A stretch of 64,000 nucleotides of DNA from Aeromonas popoffii (GCF_000820025.1 NZ_CDBI01000091.1:177600-241599), one strand, 5' to 3'. Numbered from the stretch's first letter, positions 9,850 through 19,302 are shown. Notes: generated from the letters alone by a model not told the origin. Translations and numbers: made by a program.

Positions 9850-10599
9850 TCATTCTTGAGATTGCTCTTCATTCAGTAGTACAGATGCCAGTACTGCAGA
9901 GAACATGCCGCAGAGCCCGGAGATGACAATGGCACCCTCTAGTTGCCAATAGCTAAGAAGCATGGAGAGCAACAGTGAAACAGCGACACCAACCAGGGTG
10001 CTCATTTTTTTCACCATAGGTACCACAATGGTGATAAAGGTTGCGACAATAGAGTAATCGAGATGGTATTTTTCAAGGTCCGGTACCGAGGAAGCCATTA
10101 AAATACCCATCAAACTGAACGCATTCCAAGAGAGGTAAAAAGTCAGTCCGGCACCGATTAAATAACTGGGTGTCAACTCAGATTCTTTGTTTTTTGTCTC
10201 GCTCAAGGCGAACAGCTCATCGGTGAGCAAAAAACCAATAGGAAGGCGGAGCTTAATCTTAAGATAGGACACAAACTCTCTGAGAGTGAGGCCGTATATG
10301 AAGTGCTGTGATGTGATGAAAAATACTGAAACAAGAATTGTAAATAAATTTGCTCCTGCCATTATCATGCCTAAGGTAACCAGCTGGGCCGCGCCGGCAA
10401 AAACAATGGCCGACATTGCTACGCTTTGCCAGAAGGTTAAACCGGCCTGTATTGCCATTGACCCCGCCAATATTCCCCATGGGATTACGGAAACGCACAG
10501 TGGAAGCATCTCAATAGCCCCACGCATAAACGATGAGCTCGAAGATGACTGTTCTGAAGGAGAGGAACAGGTGCCTGATTCAATCATTGCTTTTCTCAC
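9850..10599 (-). CDS. azlC: AzlC-family branched-chain amino acid exporter, large subunit
   Basis: A 249-residue inner-membrane permease. After a serine-rich N-terminal 24 residues it shows the AzlC signature: MLPLCVSVIPWGILAGSMA, then IVFAGAAQLV, FFITSQHFIYGLTLR, and about seven hydrophobic segments. Together with AzlD it should export branched-chain amino acids or analogues. The start is uncertain: GTG at 10599, or ATG codons at codons 5 and 25, with no strong Shine-Dalgarno sequence before any. The AraC-type regulator gene lies 223 bases upstream on the same strand, a common arrangement for these exporters. Confidence 0.85.
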   Translation of the reverse strand: MRKAMIESGTCSSPSEQSSSSSSFMRGAIEMLPLCVSVIPWGILAGSMAIQAGLTFWQSVAMSAIVFAGAAQLVTLGMIMAGANLFTILVSVFFITSQHFIYGLTLREFVSYLKIKLRLPIGFLLTDELFALSETKNKESELTPSYLIGAGLTFYLSWNAFSLMGILMASSVPDLEKYHLDYSIVATFITIVVPMVKKMSTLVGVAVSLLLSMLLSYWQLEGAIVISGLCGMFSAVLASVLLNEEQSQE

Positions 10600-10822
10600 G
10601 GATTAGGTAAGTAAAAAGAGTAGGTAACATTAACGGTCGCGGAGTCGGCAGTATTGAATGATCTTGCTACTGGTAGTGAGATTAGGCGAATTCAGACTGA
10701 GTGAGCGGGTAGAGCGGCGGGTGGGGGCGATCTGTGCTTGATGCCCTTGTCGTCACTGTCGTGAGGCGGTGGCCTGTTGTGCTTCTTGGGTCGAACAACA
10801 ACTTTTGTTTGTTTTCGAGAGG

Positions 10823-11635
10823 TCAGGCCTTGATGAATTCGCCGGGAGTCAGACCCACAGAATTTTTAAAATGGCGGTGGAAATGGCTTTGATCGGTAAA
10901 GCCACAGAGGATGGCTGTGTCGAGGATGGTGGAGCCTTGACGCAGTAAGGCACGGGCTTTTCGAAGGCGCGCCTGTACCAGATAGGCGTGTGGTGTCATG
11001 CCAGTTACTGCCTTGAATTGCCGGAGAAAATGCCACTGACTCAGGCCTGCCAGATCCGCGAGCCGTGTCAGTGTGTGCTCCTCTTGTGGGCAGCAGTCCA
11101 TCAACTCTTTAGCTAGAAGGATCGGTTGTGTAGTGGCTGGCAGCGTCGCCGGAGTTTTACGCGTTTTGCTGTAGCGCAGGCTCAGCAGCATGAGTGAAGA
11201 GAGCAGCAGGCTTTCTTTAAGCAAGTGATTGCCTTCTTTTCCCAGCATATCGAAGGTAAGCAGTAGCTGTTCCGACAGACCGGCATCGTGAATAACTGCA
11301 TCGGGGAACCAGGGGATAAAATCTGTGTTGTCAGGTGTTTGTCGCAGAATATTGCGTAGCATCTCTGGATGGGGATAGATGGCACGATAGCCCCACCCTT
11401 GCTCCAGTTCCGAGCTACCAGTATGCACATCGTCTGCGTTGACAATGATGATATCCCCGCGCGGTGCAACGTGCTCTGTCCCTGAACGGTAAAATCGCTG
11501 TGCTCCCTGATCGATAACGCCAATGCAGAAAGTGTCATGGACATGCCGAGCAAAGCGCTGCTTGTAATAGCGCGCCTGAAGCATATCAACGCCACCTAGC
11601 GCATCGATGCGTTGGAAATGAGTCTTCTCTTTCAT
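10823..11635 (-). CDS. AraC-family transcriptional regulator
   Basis: A 270-residue regulator with an N-terminal cupin-like sensing domain (RHVHDTFCIGVIDQGAQRF, then APRGDIIIVNADDVHTG) and a C-terminal double helix-turn-helix domain. The latter contains LSQWHFLRQFKAVTGMTPHAY and FTDQSHFHRHFKNSVGLTPG. This layout is typical of AraC proteins that control an adjacent amino acid exporter. It is encoded upstream of, and in the same orientation as, azlCD and the desaturase, so it probably activates them. The effector is unknown; branched-chain amino acids are a guess from context. Confidence 0.88.
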   Translation of the reverse strand: MKEKTHFQRIDALGGVDMLQARYYKQRFARHVHDTFCIGVIDQGAQRFYRSGTEHVAPRGDIIIVNADDVHTGSSELEQGWGYRAIYPHPEMLRNILRQTPDNTDFIPWFPDAVIHDAGLSEQLLLTFDMLGKEGNHLLKESLLLSSLMLLSLRYSKTRKTPATLPATTQPILLAKELMDCCPQEEHTLTRLADLAGLSQWHFLRQFKAVTGMTPHAYLVQARLRKARALLRQGSTILDTAILCGFTDQSHFHRHFKNSVGLTPGEFIKA

Positions 11636-11959
11636 TTTTTATCTCTGCTGTAACGATATCAACCCGTGGTTTTTGTATAAAAGTGCTACTTCCAATTTAA
11701 TGGTATCTGGAGTTTCCCAGCGTTCTCTTCGTGAACTGAATGTGGTTCAATCGGTTCCGATCTGGCGTGATTGCAAGATGCCAAAAAAATTATGACTTCA
11801 TATTACTTATCAAAAAGTCATTTTGGGATGGGTGAGTGTACCTCTCAATTGGTTTTGTATGAAGCCATCCTGACATGATTGGACCAAATGACACTCTACC
11901 TAGGTTCTGGGCTCTACTGTACCTGTCTACTACCGCACATAACGCGTTCGTACAAACAC

Positions 11960-12357
11960 GACACCAAACTGAAGGGGGTCGGGACGATCCTGACCCCTGC
12001 TTCGTTACTCAGACCACTCTGAGCATGGATGAGACTTCTGACGTGATCAATGCGGTGCGGGAGATTGCGGGGCTGGTGGACGTCATGCTGGTGATGGGGG
12101 CTCGCAACTCTTCCAACTCCAACCGTCTGCACGAGCTGACCGAGAAGGTGGGCGTCAAAGCCTACCTTATCGACGATACGTCGATGATCGAGGCTGGTTG
12201 GAAGGTGTGAAGGCGATCGACACTACCACTGTTGGTGTATCTGTACCCGAGGTACTGGTACAAAACGTGACTGCCCATCGGCACGGCTGGGTGGCAAGGT
12301 GGTCGTCTAGCCCCCAGGTCGTGAAGAGAGCGTGGTGTTGGAAGTGCCGCCCGAGCT
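11960..12357 (+). pseudogene. Decayed copy of the 3' half of ispH
   Basis: Reads [19 protein letters not shown] followed directly by VREIAGLVDVMLVMGARNSS, then NSNRLHELTEKVG and AYLIDDTSMIEAGW. This parallels IspH residues 162 to about 250 of the intact gene at 6827. About 26 codons are missing, covering IspH residues 181-206 and including cluster ligand C197. The deletion ends sit at similar dinucleotide-rich repeats (gacgcgctgcgc / gatgcggtgcgg). After GW the frame is lost, but the DNA still resembles ispH to gaagtgccgcccgagct at 12357. No start region remains. It marks the far edge of the desaturase/azlCD islet. Confidence 0.88.
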
Positions 12358-12480
12358 TATAATTATTTGAGTGCAGCCAGGAAGGCTTAAGAATAAAGTA
12401 TGATGTTATTGACGCCGAGTTTGTCGTGGTGACAGGCTCGGCGTTAAGCTTGTAAAGCCGTCAATCACCAAGGATGGGAT

Positions 12481-12888
12481 ATGATTGGGTTCTTTCGAGG
12501 CTTCTCTCTTATTGAGCTGATGATTGTTGTCGCCATAGTTGCGATCCTTGGCACCATCGCTTACCCCTCTTATCAGCAGTACCTGCTGACCAGTCACCGT
12601 GTTGATGCCAAAAAAATGTTGCTGGACGCTGCCAACCGGCAGGAAACCTACTTTATGGATTTCAATCAATACACCTCCTCGGCTGCAGACCTCAATCTTT
12701 CTGAAAGCTCGGATGCTGGCCACTATCGTCTGGAACTGTCTGCCGCTGGCAACTCTTTCCGGTTGTCAGCAACCGCATCCGGTGCGCAAGAGGCTGATAG
12801 TGACTGCGTGGTGTTTTCAATCGATCAAAATGGTACGAGAAGTGCGCAGAACATCAGTAACAGTGCCAACAGTGATTGCTGGGACTAG
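12481..12888 (+). CDS. pilE: Type IV minor pilin, PilE-like
   Basis: A 135-residue prepilin. A short leader ends in glycine before [20 protein letters not shown], with Glu at +5 and a hydrophobic helix. It is then like TFP minor pilins ([31 protein letters not shown]) and has two C-terminal cysteines for the disulfide loop (DSDCVV and NSDCWD). PilD would cleave it at the membrane. It is the first gene of the plus-strand cluster pilE-V-W-X-Y1, which primes type IV pilus assembly. GC content here is still near the chromosomal level. Confidence 0.88.
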   Translation: MIGFFRGFSLIELMIVVAIVAILGTIAYPSYQQYLLTSHRVDAKKMLLDAANRQETYFMDFNQYTSSAADLNLSESSDAGHYRLELSAAGNSFRLSATASGAQEADSDCVVFSIDQNGTRSAQNISNSANSDCWD

Positions 12889-12891
12889 CTT

Positions 12892-13464
12892 ATGATGCAA
12901 CATACTGCCCCACCCAGAAGCGGATTCAGCCTGCTGGAAGTGATGATTGCGGCTGTGGTGCTCTCATTTGGCTTGCTGGGCTTGGTTGCTTTGCAGACGA
13001 CCTCGAAATTTTCTGGCTATGAGGCCCGACAGAGAACAATAGCCAGTTGGCTAGCCACAGATATCGTCGAACGAGCAAGGATCAATCGTGCCGTCTGGGA
13101 GTTGCAGAGTACACAGGCCTGGATGGTAAGTGCTGGCTCGGCCATTAATAAACCCAATTGCGGCAATGTGGATGGCACCATGGCTAGTTGTAGTCAAAGC
13201 GACCTATTCACCTTGGATATGTTCAATTGGCAGCAGTCATTATTGGGTGTTGGAGTATCAGGATCCTCGTCTTCAATTCAAGACCCTTTGGGTTGTGTTA
13301 TTCGTGGTAATAACAACGCAATGACAGTTGTATTAACATGGAACGGTCGAGAGGCATTATCAGATGGTACTTCCGCCATCTCTAGTAATGTTCGTAATTT
13401 GTGTGGTTTTGGTAATGCCATGATTCAGTCTCGGCATTATTATATGTTAGAGACCACACTATGA
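12892..13464 (+). CDS. pilV: Type IV pilus minor pilin PilV-like
   Basis: A 190-residue prepilin with leader MMQHTAPPRSG followed by FSLLEVMIAAVVLSFGLLGL (Glu at +5) and the LVALQTTS...AWLA-type continuation of PilV proteins. Four cysteines lie in the soluble part. It starts 3 bases after the pilE stop and overlaps pilW by four bases (ATGA). Its role is in the minor-pilin tip complex, by family and position. Sequence composition drifts to AT-rich in its second half. Confidence 0.85.
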   Translation: MMQHTAPPRSGFSLLEVMIAAVVLSFGLLGLVALQTTSKFSGYEARQRTIASWLATDIVERARINRAVWELQSTQAWMVSAGSAINKPNCGNVDGTMASCSQSDLFTLDMFNWQQSLLGVGVSGSSSSIQDPLGCVIRGNNNAMTVVLTWNGREALSDGTSAISSNVRNLCGFGNAMIQSRHYYMLETTL

Positions 13465-14453
13465 ACGCCAGAGGATTTACACTCGTTGAATGGTTGATTG
13501 CCATGGTTATTGGGATCTTTCTGTTAGGTGGTGTTTTAAGTGTTTTTGTTGTTTCTCGGGCAACGACAGAAGATGTATTCGATCAGAGTGAGCTACAGGA
13601 AAATGGTCGTTTAGCGATGCGTCTTATTACTCAGGATCTGCGTTGGGCTGGTTTTTGGGGTGATTATACTGGCATGCCGATGCAGAGAGATGTCGGTGTC
13701 AGTTTGAGCACTGGTGCCGTTGTTTCTACTACCAGTGATTGTATCGATGAGAGAGGGGAGGGAAGTATTCCTTCTACCGCGACTGTCACTCGTGCACTTT
13801 GGGTGGGTCGGGTTGATACCAGTAAAAACATGAGTGGCTTTTCATGTATTACCGCAGCCTCACGGATCGCTAACTCAGATGTTATCAGTATTAAACGATT
13901 GATCGGCCCACCCTTAGAGAGCGGCTTTGATACCAATCGATTTTACATGGCCACAACGACTCAAGCTGCCTATATCTTTCGTGGAAATGAAGTTGCTCCG
14001 ACGGAGGTTGCGATGCCGACTCGGCAAATATGGGAGTATCAACATTATATTTATTACCTTGCACTTGGTACAACAGGTATTCCAGAGCTACGCAAGAGGA
14101 TGTTGACTGCAAATGGTGGTTCCTTTTTGATCACGGGTCCAATGGCAGAAGGTATTGAATATATTGTTGTTTTGTATGGTGTAGACACCGATCTTGTACA
14201 AGATGGTCAGATTGATAAATATGTTGGGACTACCAATGTATCGGCACAAGAATGGAATGAAGGGCGTGTTATTTCTGCCAGGGTATTCATTTTGGTTCGT
14301 TCTCTACAGGCTTCCAGTAAATATAAGAATAACAATACTTATCAAGTCGGTAATGTATCAGTGTCTGGGGGGAATGATGGTTTTCGCCGATTACTTTTGG
14401 AAAGTAGTGTAGCTATCCGTAATCCGGCGGTGATCGCGGGAGGCGGAAAATGA
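13461..14453 (+). CDS. pilW: Type IV pilus minor pilin PilW-like
   Basis: A 330-residue prepilin: MNARG, then FTLVEWLIAMVIGIFLLGG with Glu at +5, followed by the PilW segment QSELQENGRLAMRLITQDLR and WAGFWG. Large minor pilin of the priming complex, consistent in length with the family. Overlaps pilV upstream and pilX downstream by four bases each. AT-rich and codon-unlike the flanking housekeeping genes, hinting at an imported or fast-diverging allele. Confidence 0.88.
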   Translation: MNARGFTLVEWLIAMVIGIFLLGGVLSVFVVSRATTEDVFDQSELQENGRLAMRLITQDLRWAGFWGDYTGMPMQRDVGVSLSTGAVVSTTSDCIDERGEGSIPSTATVTRALWVGRVDTSKNMSGFSCITAASRIANSDVISIKRLIGPPLESGFDTNRFYMATTTQAAYIFRGNEVAPTEVAMPTRQIWEYQHYIYYLALGTTGIPELRKRMLTANGGSFLITGPMAEGIEYIVVLYGVDTDLVQDGQIDKYVGTTNVSAQEWNEGRVISARVFILVRSLQASSKYKNNNTYQVGNVSVSGGNDGFRRLLLESSVAIRNPAVIAGGGK

Positions 14454-14884
14454 AGGCAATCCATGGAATTGCATTGATTGTAGCGCTGGTTATTTTAGTA
14501 CCATTAACATTGATTGCTGTCGTTGTAATGCAATCTAGTGGTATTGATTTAAGAATGGCAGGGGCTTCTGCCAGCGTTCAGCAAGCAGAGCATCAAGTGG
14601 AAGGCATAATTGAAAATGCTTTGCAGCAGAATGGTCTATCTACTCGCATTTCCACAATGGGTGCCAGTGCAGCCTTGAGTGTATACGGCAACAATATATC
14701 TACAACCGTTAATATGACGCGGCGTGCGGAAACAGTATGCAAGCGTAAATTTAATGCGAGTAGTCAGAATGTTATCCCTTCCTGTCGTTATATAGAGATG
14801 CAGGCGGGGGTTAATTATGGGAAAAATGCCCGTCCTTTGAATTGGATTGCAGGTGTTGAGCAACCACTGCTCAAATCTGAATAA
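14450..14884 (+). CDS. pilX: Type IV pilus minor pilin PilX-like
   Basis: A 144-residue protein with a short leader MKAIHG before IALIVALVILVPLTLIAVVV, then MQSSGIDLRMAGASASVQQA and EHQVEGIIENAL. This is the normal PilX N-terminal helix, including the absence of a glutamate at +5 as in PilX/GspK-type tip subunits. Overlaps the pilW stop by four bases. pilY1 follows after 12 bases. Confidence 0.82.
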   Translation: MKAIHGIALIVALVILVPLTLIAVVVMQSSGIDLRMAGASASVQQAEHQVEGIIENALQQNGLSTRISTMGASAALSVYGNNISTTVNMTRRAETVCKRKFNASSQNVIPSCRYIEMQAGVNYGKNARPLNWIAGVEQPLLKSE

Positions 14885-14896
14885 GGAGCATAGGAT

Positions 14897-17800
14897 ATGC
14901 TTAAATATATATGTACATCATTATTTTTTTGCCTGATAGCGGTCATGCCGGCTATCGCAACAAATAGTTACTCTGATGATACTGAACTTTTTATCTATGA
15001 CTTCTCAAAGGCGGGTGATTTTAGGCCAAAGATACTTATTATTTTTGATAATTCTGGTAGTATGAGTCAAACCATGGAGGTAGTGAAAGAAGAGTATAAT
15101 CCTCTGACAAATTATGCTGCATTAAACCTGGACCCTGATAGCGCCAATACTAAAAAATACATATATTACTCTACTGATGGTACTGTCCCCGTTATTACCA
15201 GTACAAAGCGATTCTCTGATAAAATAAATGCCTGTGATTCTTCAAAAACGCCACTGAGCAATATAGGGTATTTTCAATCTCAGGTTTGGAGTTATTTATT
15301 TTCAAGTTTTAATAATAGTAAGGTGCCACGGCAAGGCTCCTGGGTTTCAGTTTCCCCTTATGTTGAAAATGAAATTTATTTGGTTGACTGCAAGCAGGAT
15401 ATTACAGTTAGAAATACAGCAAACCCATTTACTGGAACTTTACCAGTAGGCAGTATTACCACAGGCTACCCTATAAATAAAACAGCTAATAACTCAGGTG
15501 TTTGGTACTATACAGCTAATGTTGCCAATGCTGCTTCGGGTAGTAATACTAGTGTGACGCTTTACTCTGCTAACTACCTTCGCTGGTATTATGGCCCTAC
15601 AGGTTATAGTATTCAATCTCGCCTTAAAATTGCCAAGGATGCGGTAAAGGGAATTATCTCATCAACTCCAGGCGTTGATTTTGGATTGGCTGTATATAAC
15701 TTCAATGATAGTAATGGTGGCAAGAACGGTGGGCGTGTAGTTAGACGAATACTGAGTAATGAGGAAGATATGGGAGGAGGGGTGACAGCTGAGCAAAACC
15801 TATTATCAACAATAGACAATCTTGGCGCTGAAACAAACACCCCATTGTGTGAGACATTATATGAAGCATACCGTTTATTTGGTGGTCAGAGCGTTTTTTA
15901 TGGTGACGATGATAGTTCACGTAAACCGGTAAGAGATACGTTAGCGGAAAATCCTCTAGGAACCTATAAGTCACCTTATGACAAGTGCTCTAATAATGGA
16001 TATGTTATTTATATTACTGATGGTGAACCAACACAAGACACAGCAGCAAATACATTAGTCCAAGGTCTTATAAATACCCTTAGTAGTGACGAGAAAGCTG
16101 CTTATGGTACGACAGTTGGTTATGGGTCTAGTGGGAGTAAAAGCTATTTGGCTGCTCTTGCTGGGTATATGAAACACAAGGATGTTAATAGTGGTTCACC
16201 TGGCGTACAAACCGTGACTACCTTTACTGTAGGGTTTGGTGATGATGCTGTCAGCGGAGCTGGAAACCTGTTGGCTGAGACAGCCCGCCGTGGTGGTGGA
16301 ACTTATTATCCAGCGACAGATTCAACTGCATTAACTCAGGCTTTGAAGTCATCTTTATTAGCTATTTTGCGGATTAACACATCGCTAGTTTCTCCAGCTA
16401 TTGCAACCAATAACTTTGACCGCACACGTAGTCTGAACAATATTTACTATGCCATGTTTGAGCCTGATTCAGGACCGCGCTGGAAAGGTAATCTCAAAAA
16501 GCTGATGTTTTCAAATAAAGGATATGTTGTAGACGTCAATGATCTGCCCGCAATTAAAGCCGATGGTTCAATAATTGAGAGTGCGCAAACCTATTGGTCA
16601 AATGAACGTGATGGGAATGTTGTGGTTAAAGGGGGGGCGCAAGCTATGTTGGCAGATAAACCCTCAAGAAATTTATATGTTGTTAATCGTTCCCAAGTAA
16701 GATTGGATACTCTTAATCGAACAAGTCTGGAAAGTATTGCAGGTAGTGCCTCTGTATTGAACACTCATCTGAAAGTGGCTGACTCAACGGAGGCAGATAC
16801 ATTGATTAACTGGACTCGTGGGGTTGATGTTGACGATGAGGATTTTGATACAACGACTACGACTCGCCGTTTTATTCTTGGTGATCCGTTGCATTCCCGA
16901 CCACTCGTTATTAACTATGGCCCACCCTCTGGTAATTTAAATGATAGCCCTGACTTGAGGGTTATTATGGGGACCAATGCTGGTTTCTTGCATATGTTCA
17001 AAGACTCAGGAGTTAGTATTGATGAAAGTTGGGCTATCATTCCATATGAATTCATGGGGAATCAGCAAGATCTTAGAAAAAATGTGGAATCGTCAAGCCA
17101 CATCTATGGAGTTGATTCTTCACCCGTCGCATTAATTAAGGATGCAAATAATAACGGCGTGATTAAGTCTTCTGAGGGGGACTTTGCTTGGTTGTTTATG
17201 GGGTTGAGAGGAGGGGGGAAGAGTTACTACGCATTTAATATATCAAACCCAGATGTGCCAGCTTTGAAGTGGAGTATCAATAGTCAGACTGCTGGTTTTA
17301 GCCAGTTAGGGCAGACTTGGTCGGTACCAGAAGTCGCTTTTGTTCCTGGTATTACTGATCCTGTTCTGATCTTTGCTGGGGGTTATGATCTTAACAAAAG
17401 TAGTATCGGCTTGGGAGTGAGTGATGGCTCCGGTGCAGGCATCTATATGGTAAATGCTAATACTGGAGCTTTGATTTTCAGTGTAACCCCTGCGTCAGGT
17501 TCCATAATTAATCTGAGCATGCCTGAGATGGCAGATAGCATGCCTGGTACTGTTGCTACGTTGGATAGTGATGGTGATGGAAAAACAGATAGAATTTATG
17601 CTGGTGATACTGGTGGTAATATCTGGCGGGTAGATCTTCCTTCTGCCAACAAGGCTGACTGGAGTGCTTTCAAGTTTGCTAGCTTGGGCTCTGATTCTGT
17701 GCAGGGGGCGGATCGCCGGTTCTTTACTCAACCAGTCATTGTTCGTACCCTTAACAAGGAAGTGACCCGAACGATAGTAAATGGGAAGGATCAATATACT

Positions 17801-18499
17801 TATAAGGAACGCCCATTTGATGCCGTACTGATTGGTAGTGGAGATCGTAACAGGCCATCTTCTGAGTCTACTGTTCAGAATGCCTACTTCATGCTGCGAG
17901 ATTATAATGTGGTGGCCAAGAATTATAAAACCAATACCCCGACTGCATTAGTTGTTTCTGATCTCTATGATGTGACCAACGATCCTTTTGTTGGGAAGGC
18001 AACTGATTCAGAAATATTAAATATGAGAGCTGCAATAACTAGTAAAAAGGGATGGGTTTACTGGTTAAATGAAGCTGGGGAGAAATCGATGGGTGCTGGA
18101 GTTGTATTGCAAGGAAAGCTTTACTTTACTTCATTCCTGCCTCAGGTTCAGTCATTTCAAGAGTGTACAATCCAATCGATAGGGGCCATGCGTCAATATA
18201 TGATTGATATGCATTATGGTACTACATTTCGGTACGTTATTGACCAAGATGGAAATGAAACGCCAGTCCGTTATGTAGAAGTTAACAATAAAGTTGCAGA
18301 CGACCTTGTTGTTCATGCTGGTGATGATTCCAAAGTTCGCATTATTGGTGGTGCTCCAGGCGAAGAGGTTATCCTGAAGGATGAAGGCAAGGGTGAGCCT
18401 GAGCGTTGTACTGCTGAGGGAGAATGTTCCCAAGGTGCTGATGAGGCTGAAATGGACATGGCACCCAAGAAAATATATATATATGAAGGAGTGCAATAA
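14897..18499 (+). CDS. pilY1: Type IV pilus tip adhesin / assembly protein PilY1
   Basis: A 1200-residue exported protein. Residues 1-21 form a signal peptide ending near AIA. A von Willebrand A domain follows, with the MIDAS start D51-N-S-G-S55 and CSNNGYVIYITDGEPTQDT later. The C-terminal half is the PilY1 beta-propeller, with LGDPLHSRPLVIN and a calcium-loop motif DSDGDGKTD at about 890-898. Family role: tip-located adhesin, calcium-dependent control of retraction, mechanosensing. Strikingly AT-rich compared with nadE or ileS. Begins 12 bases after pilX with AAGGAG upstream. The stop overlaps the next gene by one base. Confidence 0.93.
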   Translation: MLKYICTSLFFCLIAVMPAIATNSYSDDTELFIYDFSKAGDFRPKILIIFDNSGSMSQTMEVVKEEYNPLTNYAALNLDPDSANTKKYIYYSTDGTVPVITSTKRFSDKINACDSSKTPLSNIGYFQSQVWSYLFSSFNNSKVPRQGSWVSVSPYVENEIYLVDCKQDITVRNTANPFTGTLPVGSITTGYPINKTANNSGVWYYTANVANAASGSNTSVTLYSANYLRWYYGPTGYSIQSRLKIAKDAVKGIISSTPGVDFGLAVYNFNDSNGGKNGGRVVRRILSNEEDMGGGVTAEQNLLSTIDNLGAETNTPLCETLYEAYRLFGGQSVFYGDDDSSRKPVRDTLAENPLGTYKSPYDKCSNNGYVIYITDGEPTQDTAANTLVQGLINTLSSDEKAAYGTTVGYGSSGSKSYLAALAGYMKHKDVNSGSPGVQTVTTFTVGFGDDAVSGAGNLLAETARRGGGTYYPATDSTALTQALKSSLLAILRINTSLVSPAIATNNFDRTRSLNNIYYAMFEPDSGPRWKGNLKKLMFSNKGYVVDVNDLPAIKADGSIIESAQTYWSNERDGNVVVKGGAQAMLADKPSRNLYVVNRSQVRLDTLNRTSLESIAGSASVLNTHLKVADSTEADTLINWTRGVDVDDEDFDTTTTTRRFILGDPLHSRPLVINYGPPSGNLNDSPDLRVIMGTNAGFLHMFKDSGVSIDESWAIIPYEFMGNQQDLRKNVESSSHIYGVDSSPVALIKDANNNGVIKSSEGDFAWLFMGLRGGGKSYYAFNISNPDVPALKWSINSQTAGFSQLGQTWSVPEVAFVPGITDPVLIFAGGYDLNKSSIGLGVSDGSGAGIYMVNANTGALIFSVTPASGSIINLSMPEMADSMPGTVATLDSDGDGKTDRIYAGDTGGNIWRVDLPSANKADWSAFKFASLGSDSVQGADRRFFTQPVIVRTLNKEVTRTIVNGKDQYTYKERPFDAVLIGSGDRNRPSSESTVQNAYFMLRDYNVVAKNYKTNTPTALVVSDLYDVTNDPFVGKATDSEILNMRAAITSKKGWVYWLNEAGEKSMGAGVVLQGKLYFTSFLPQVQSFQECTIQSIGAMRQYMIDMHYGTTFRYVIDQDGNETPVRYVEVNNKVADDLVVHAGDDSKVRIIGGAPGEEVILKDEGKGEPERCTAEGECSQGADEAEMDMAPKKIYIYEGVQ

Positions 18500-18777
18500 T
18501 GAACGCTGTATATGGACTATTCGTACTTCATTTATCCTTTTCTGTCATGGCCGCGGATATAAAGTGCTATGTAGAATTGGATAATGGGAAAAAAGTGGTG
18601 TTGCAGAGTCCAGTGAAAGGTAGTAATCAATCAGAGATTTATCAGCACTTTAAAAAGAAAGGGTTTGAATATAATGGTAAGATAAGCAAGGTGAAGGAGG
18701 TCTTGGAATGTGTGGCTGTAAGTAGTCCATTTAGTTTGGATGCAGCTTTACACCAAGAAAAAATTCAGCCTCGTTGA
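18499..18777 (+). CDS. Small exported protein at the PilY2/TapY2 position
   Basis: A 92-residue protein with an N-terminal hydrophobic signal sequence ending near VMAA, then ADIKCYVELDNGKKVVLQSP and a second cysteine in LECVAV. Its first base is the last base of the pilY1 stop, so it is translationally coupled. Size, cysteine pair and position right after pilY1 recall PilY2 and the TapY2 proteins of Aeromonas/Shewanella. I am moderately confident of TapY2 and do not assign a mechanism. AT-rich like pilY1. Confidence 0.65.
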   Translation: MNAVYGLFVLHLSFSVMAADIKCYVELDNGKKVVLQSPVKGSNQSEIYQHFKKKGFEYNGKISKVKEVLECVAVSSPFSLDAALHQEKIQPR

Positions 18778-18780
18778 TGT

Positions 18781-19302
18781 TCATGGGCATACAGTGGCCT
18801 GAGGTGAGCTGGAGCTGCGACCTGATTGGGCTGTGACAAGGTTTATTTTGAATTGTCCTGTTTCACATAAGGAAAGGGTTGCATTAGTGCCTATACTCGT
18901 GCCATCCAAACTATAAGTGGTGGAAATTCTATTTGCTGTCGCAGTGATCCCGTCAGCCAACTGCTGGCTACTTGATAGTAATGTTTCTCCTGAATTAAGT
19001 TCATTGTTATTATTACTGTCTATGAAGACGAGATAGTAGGTCGGATTATTTTGCACACATTTATTTGATGCATCGGCTAAACAAGCGGTTACCGTTTGCT
19101 GATTGTCAATCGCTTGTGAGCGGGCAAATCTCATATGCTTTAACAGCATTTGTGATTGAAATGACAGGCTATTCTCACTGAGCAGGCTCTTGAGGGAGGG
19201 GATACCTATCCCAAGAAGAATAACCAGTAATGAAATCGTGATCATCAGTTCTAACAGGGTAAATCCGTTATTTTTCATATGAACCTGAATATGTCGTTCC
19301 AT
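18781..19302 (-). CDS. fimT: GspH/FimT-family pseudopilin
   Basis: A prepilin-like protein on the opposite strand. MKNNG then FTLLELMITISLLVILLGIG, with Glu at +5 and the helix of type IV pilins/pseudopilins, followed by SLKSLLSENSLSFQSQMLL and FARSQAIDNQQ, typical of GspH/FimT. The larger frame is 173 residues. A start at 19278 (165 residues) gives the more usual short leader. It converges on the TapY2-like gene with only 3 bases between stops, so it is transcribed separately from the pil operon. Possible roles are minor pilin or DNA-uptake FimT; this cannot be decided here. Confidence 0.82.
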   Translation of the reverse strand: MERHIQVHMKNNGFTLLELMITISLLVILLGIGIPSLKSLLSENSLSFQSQMLLKHMRFARSQAIDNQQTVTACLADASNKCVQNNPTYYLVFIDSNNNNELNSGETLLSSSQQLADGITATANRISTTYSLDGTSIGTNATLSLCETGQFKINLVTAQSGRSSSSPQATVCP

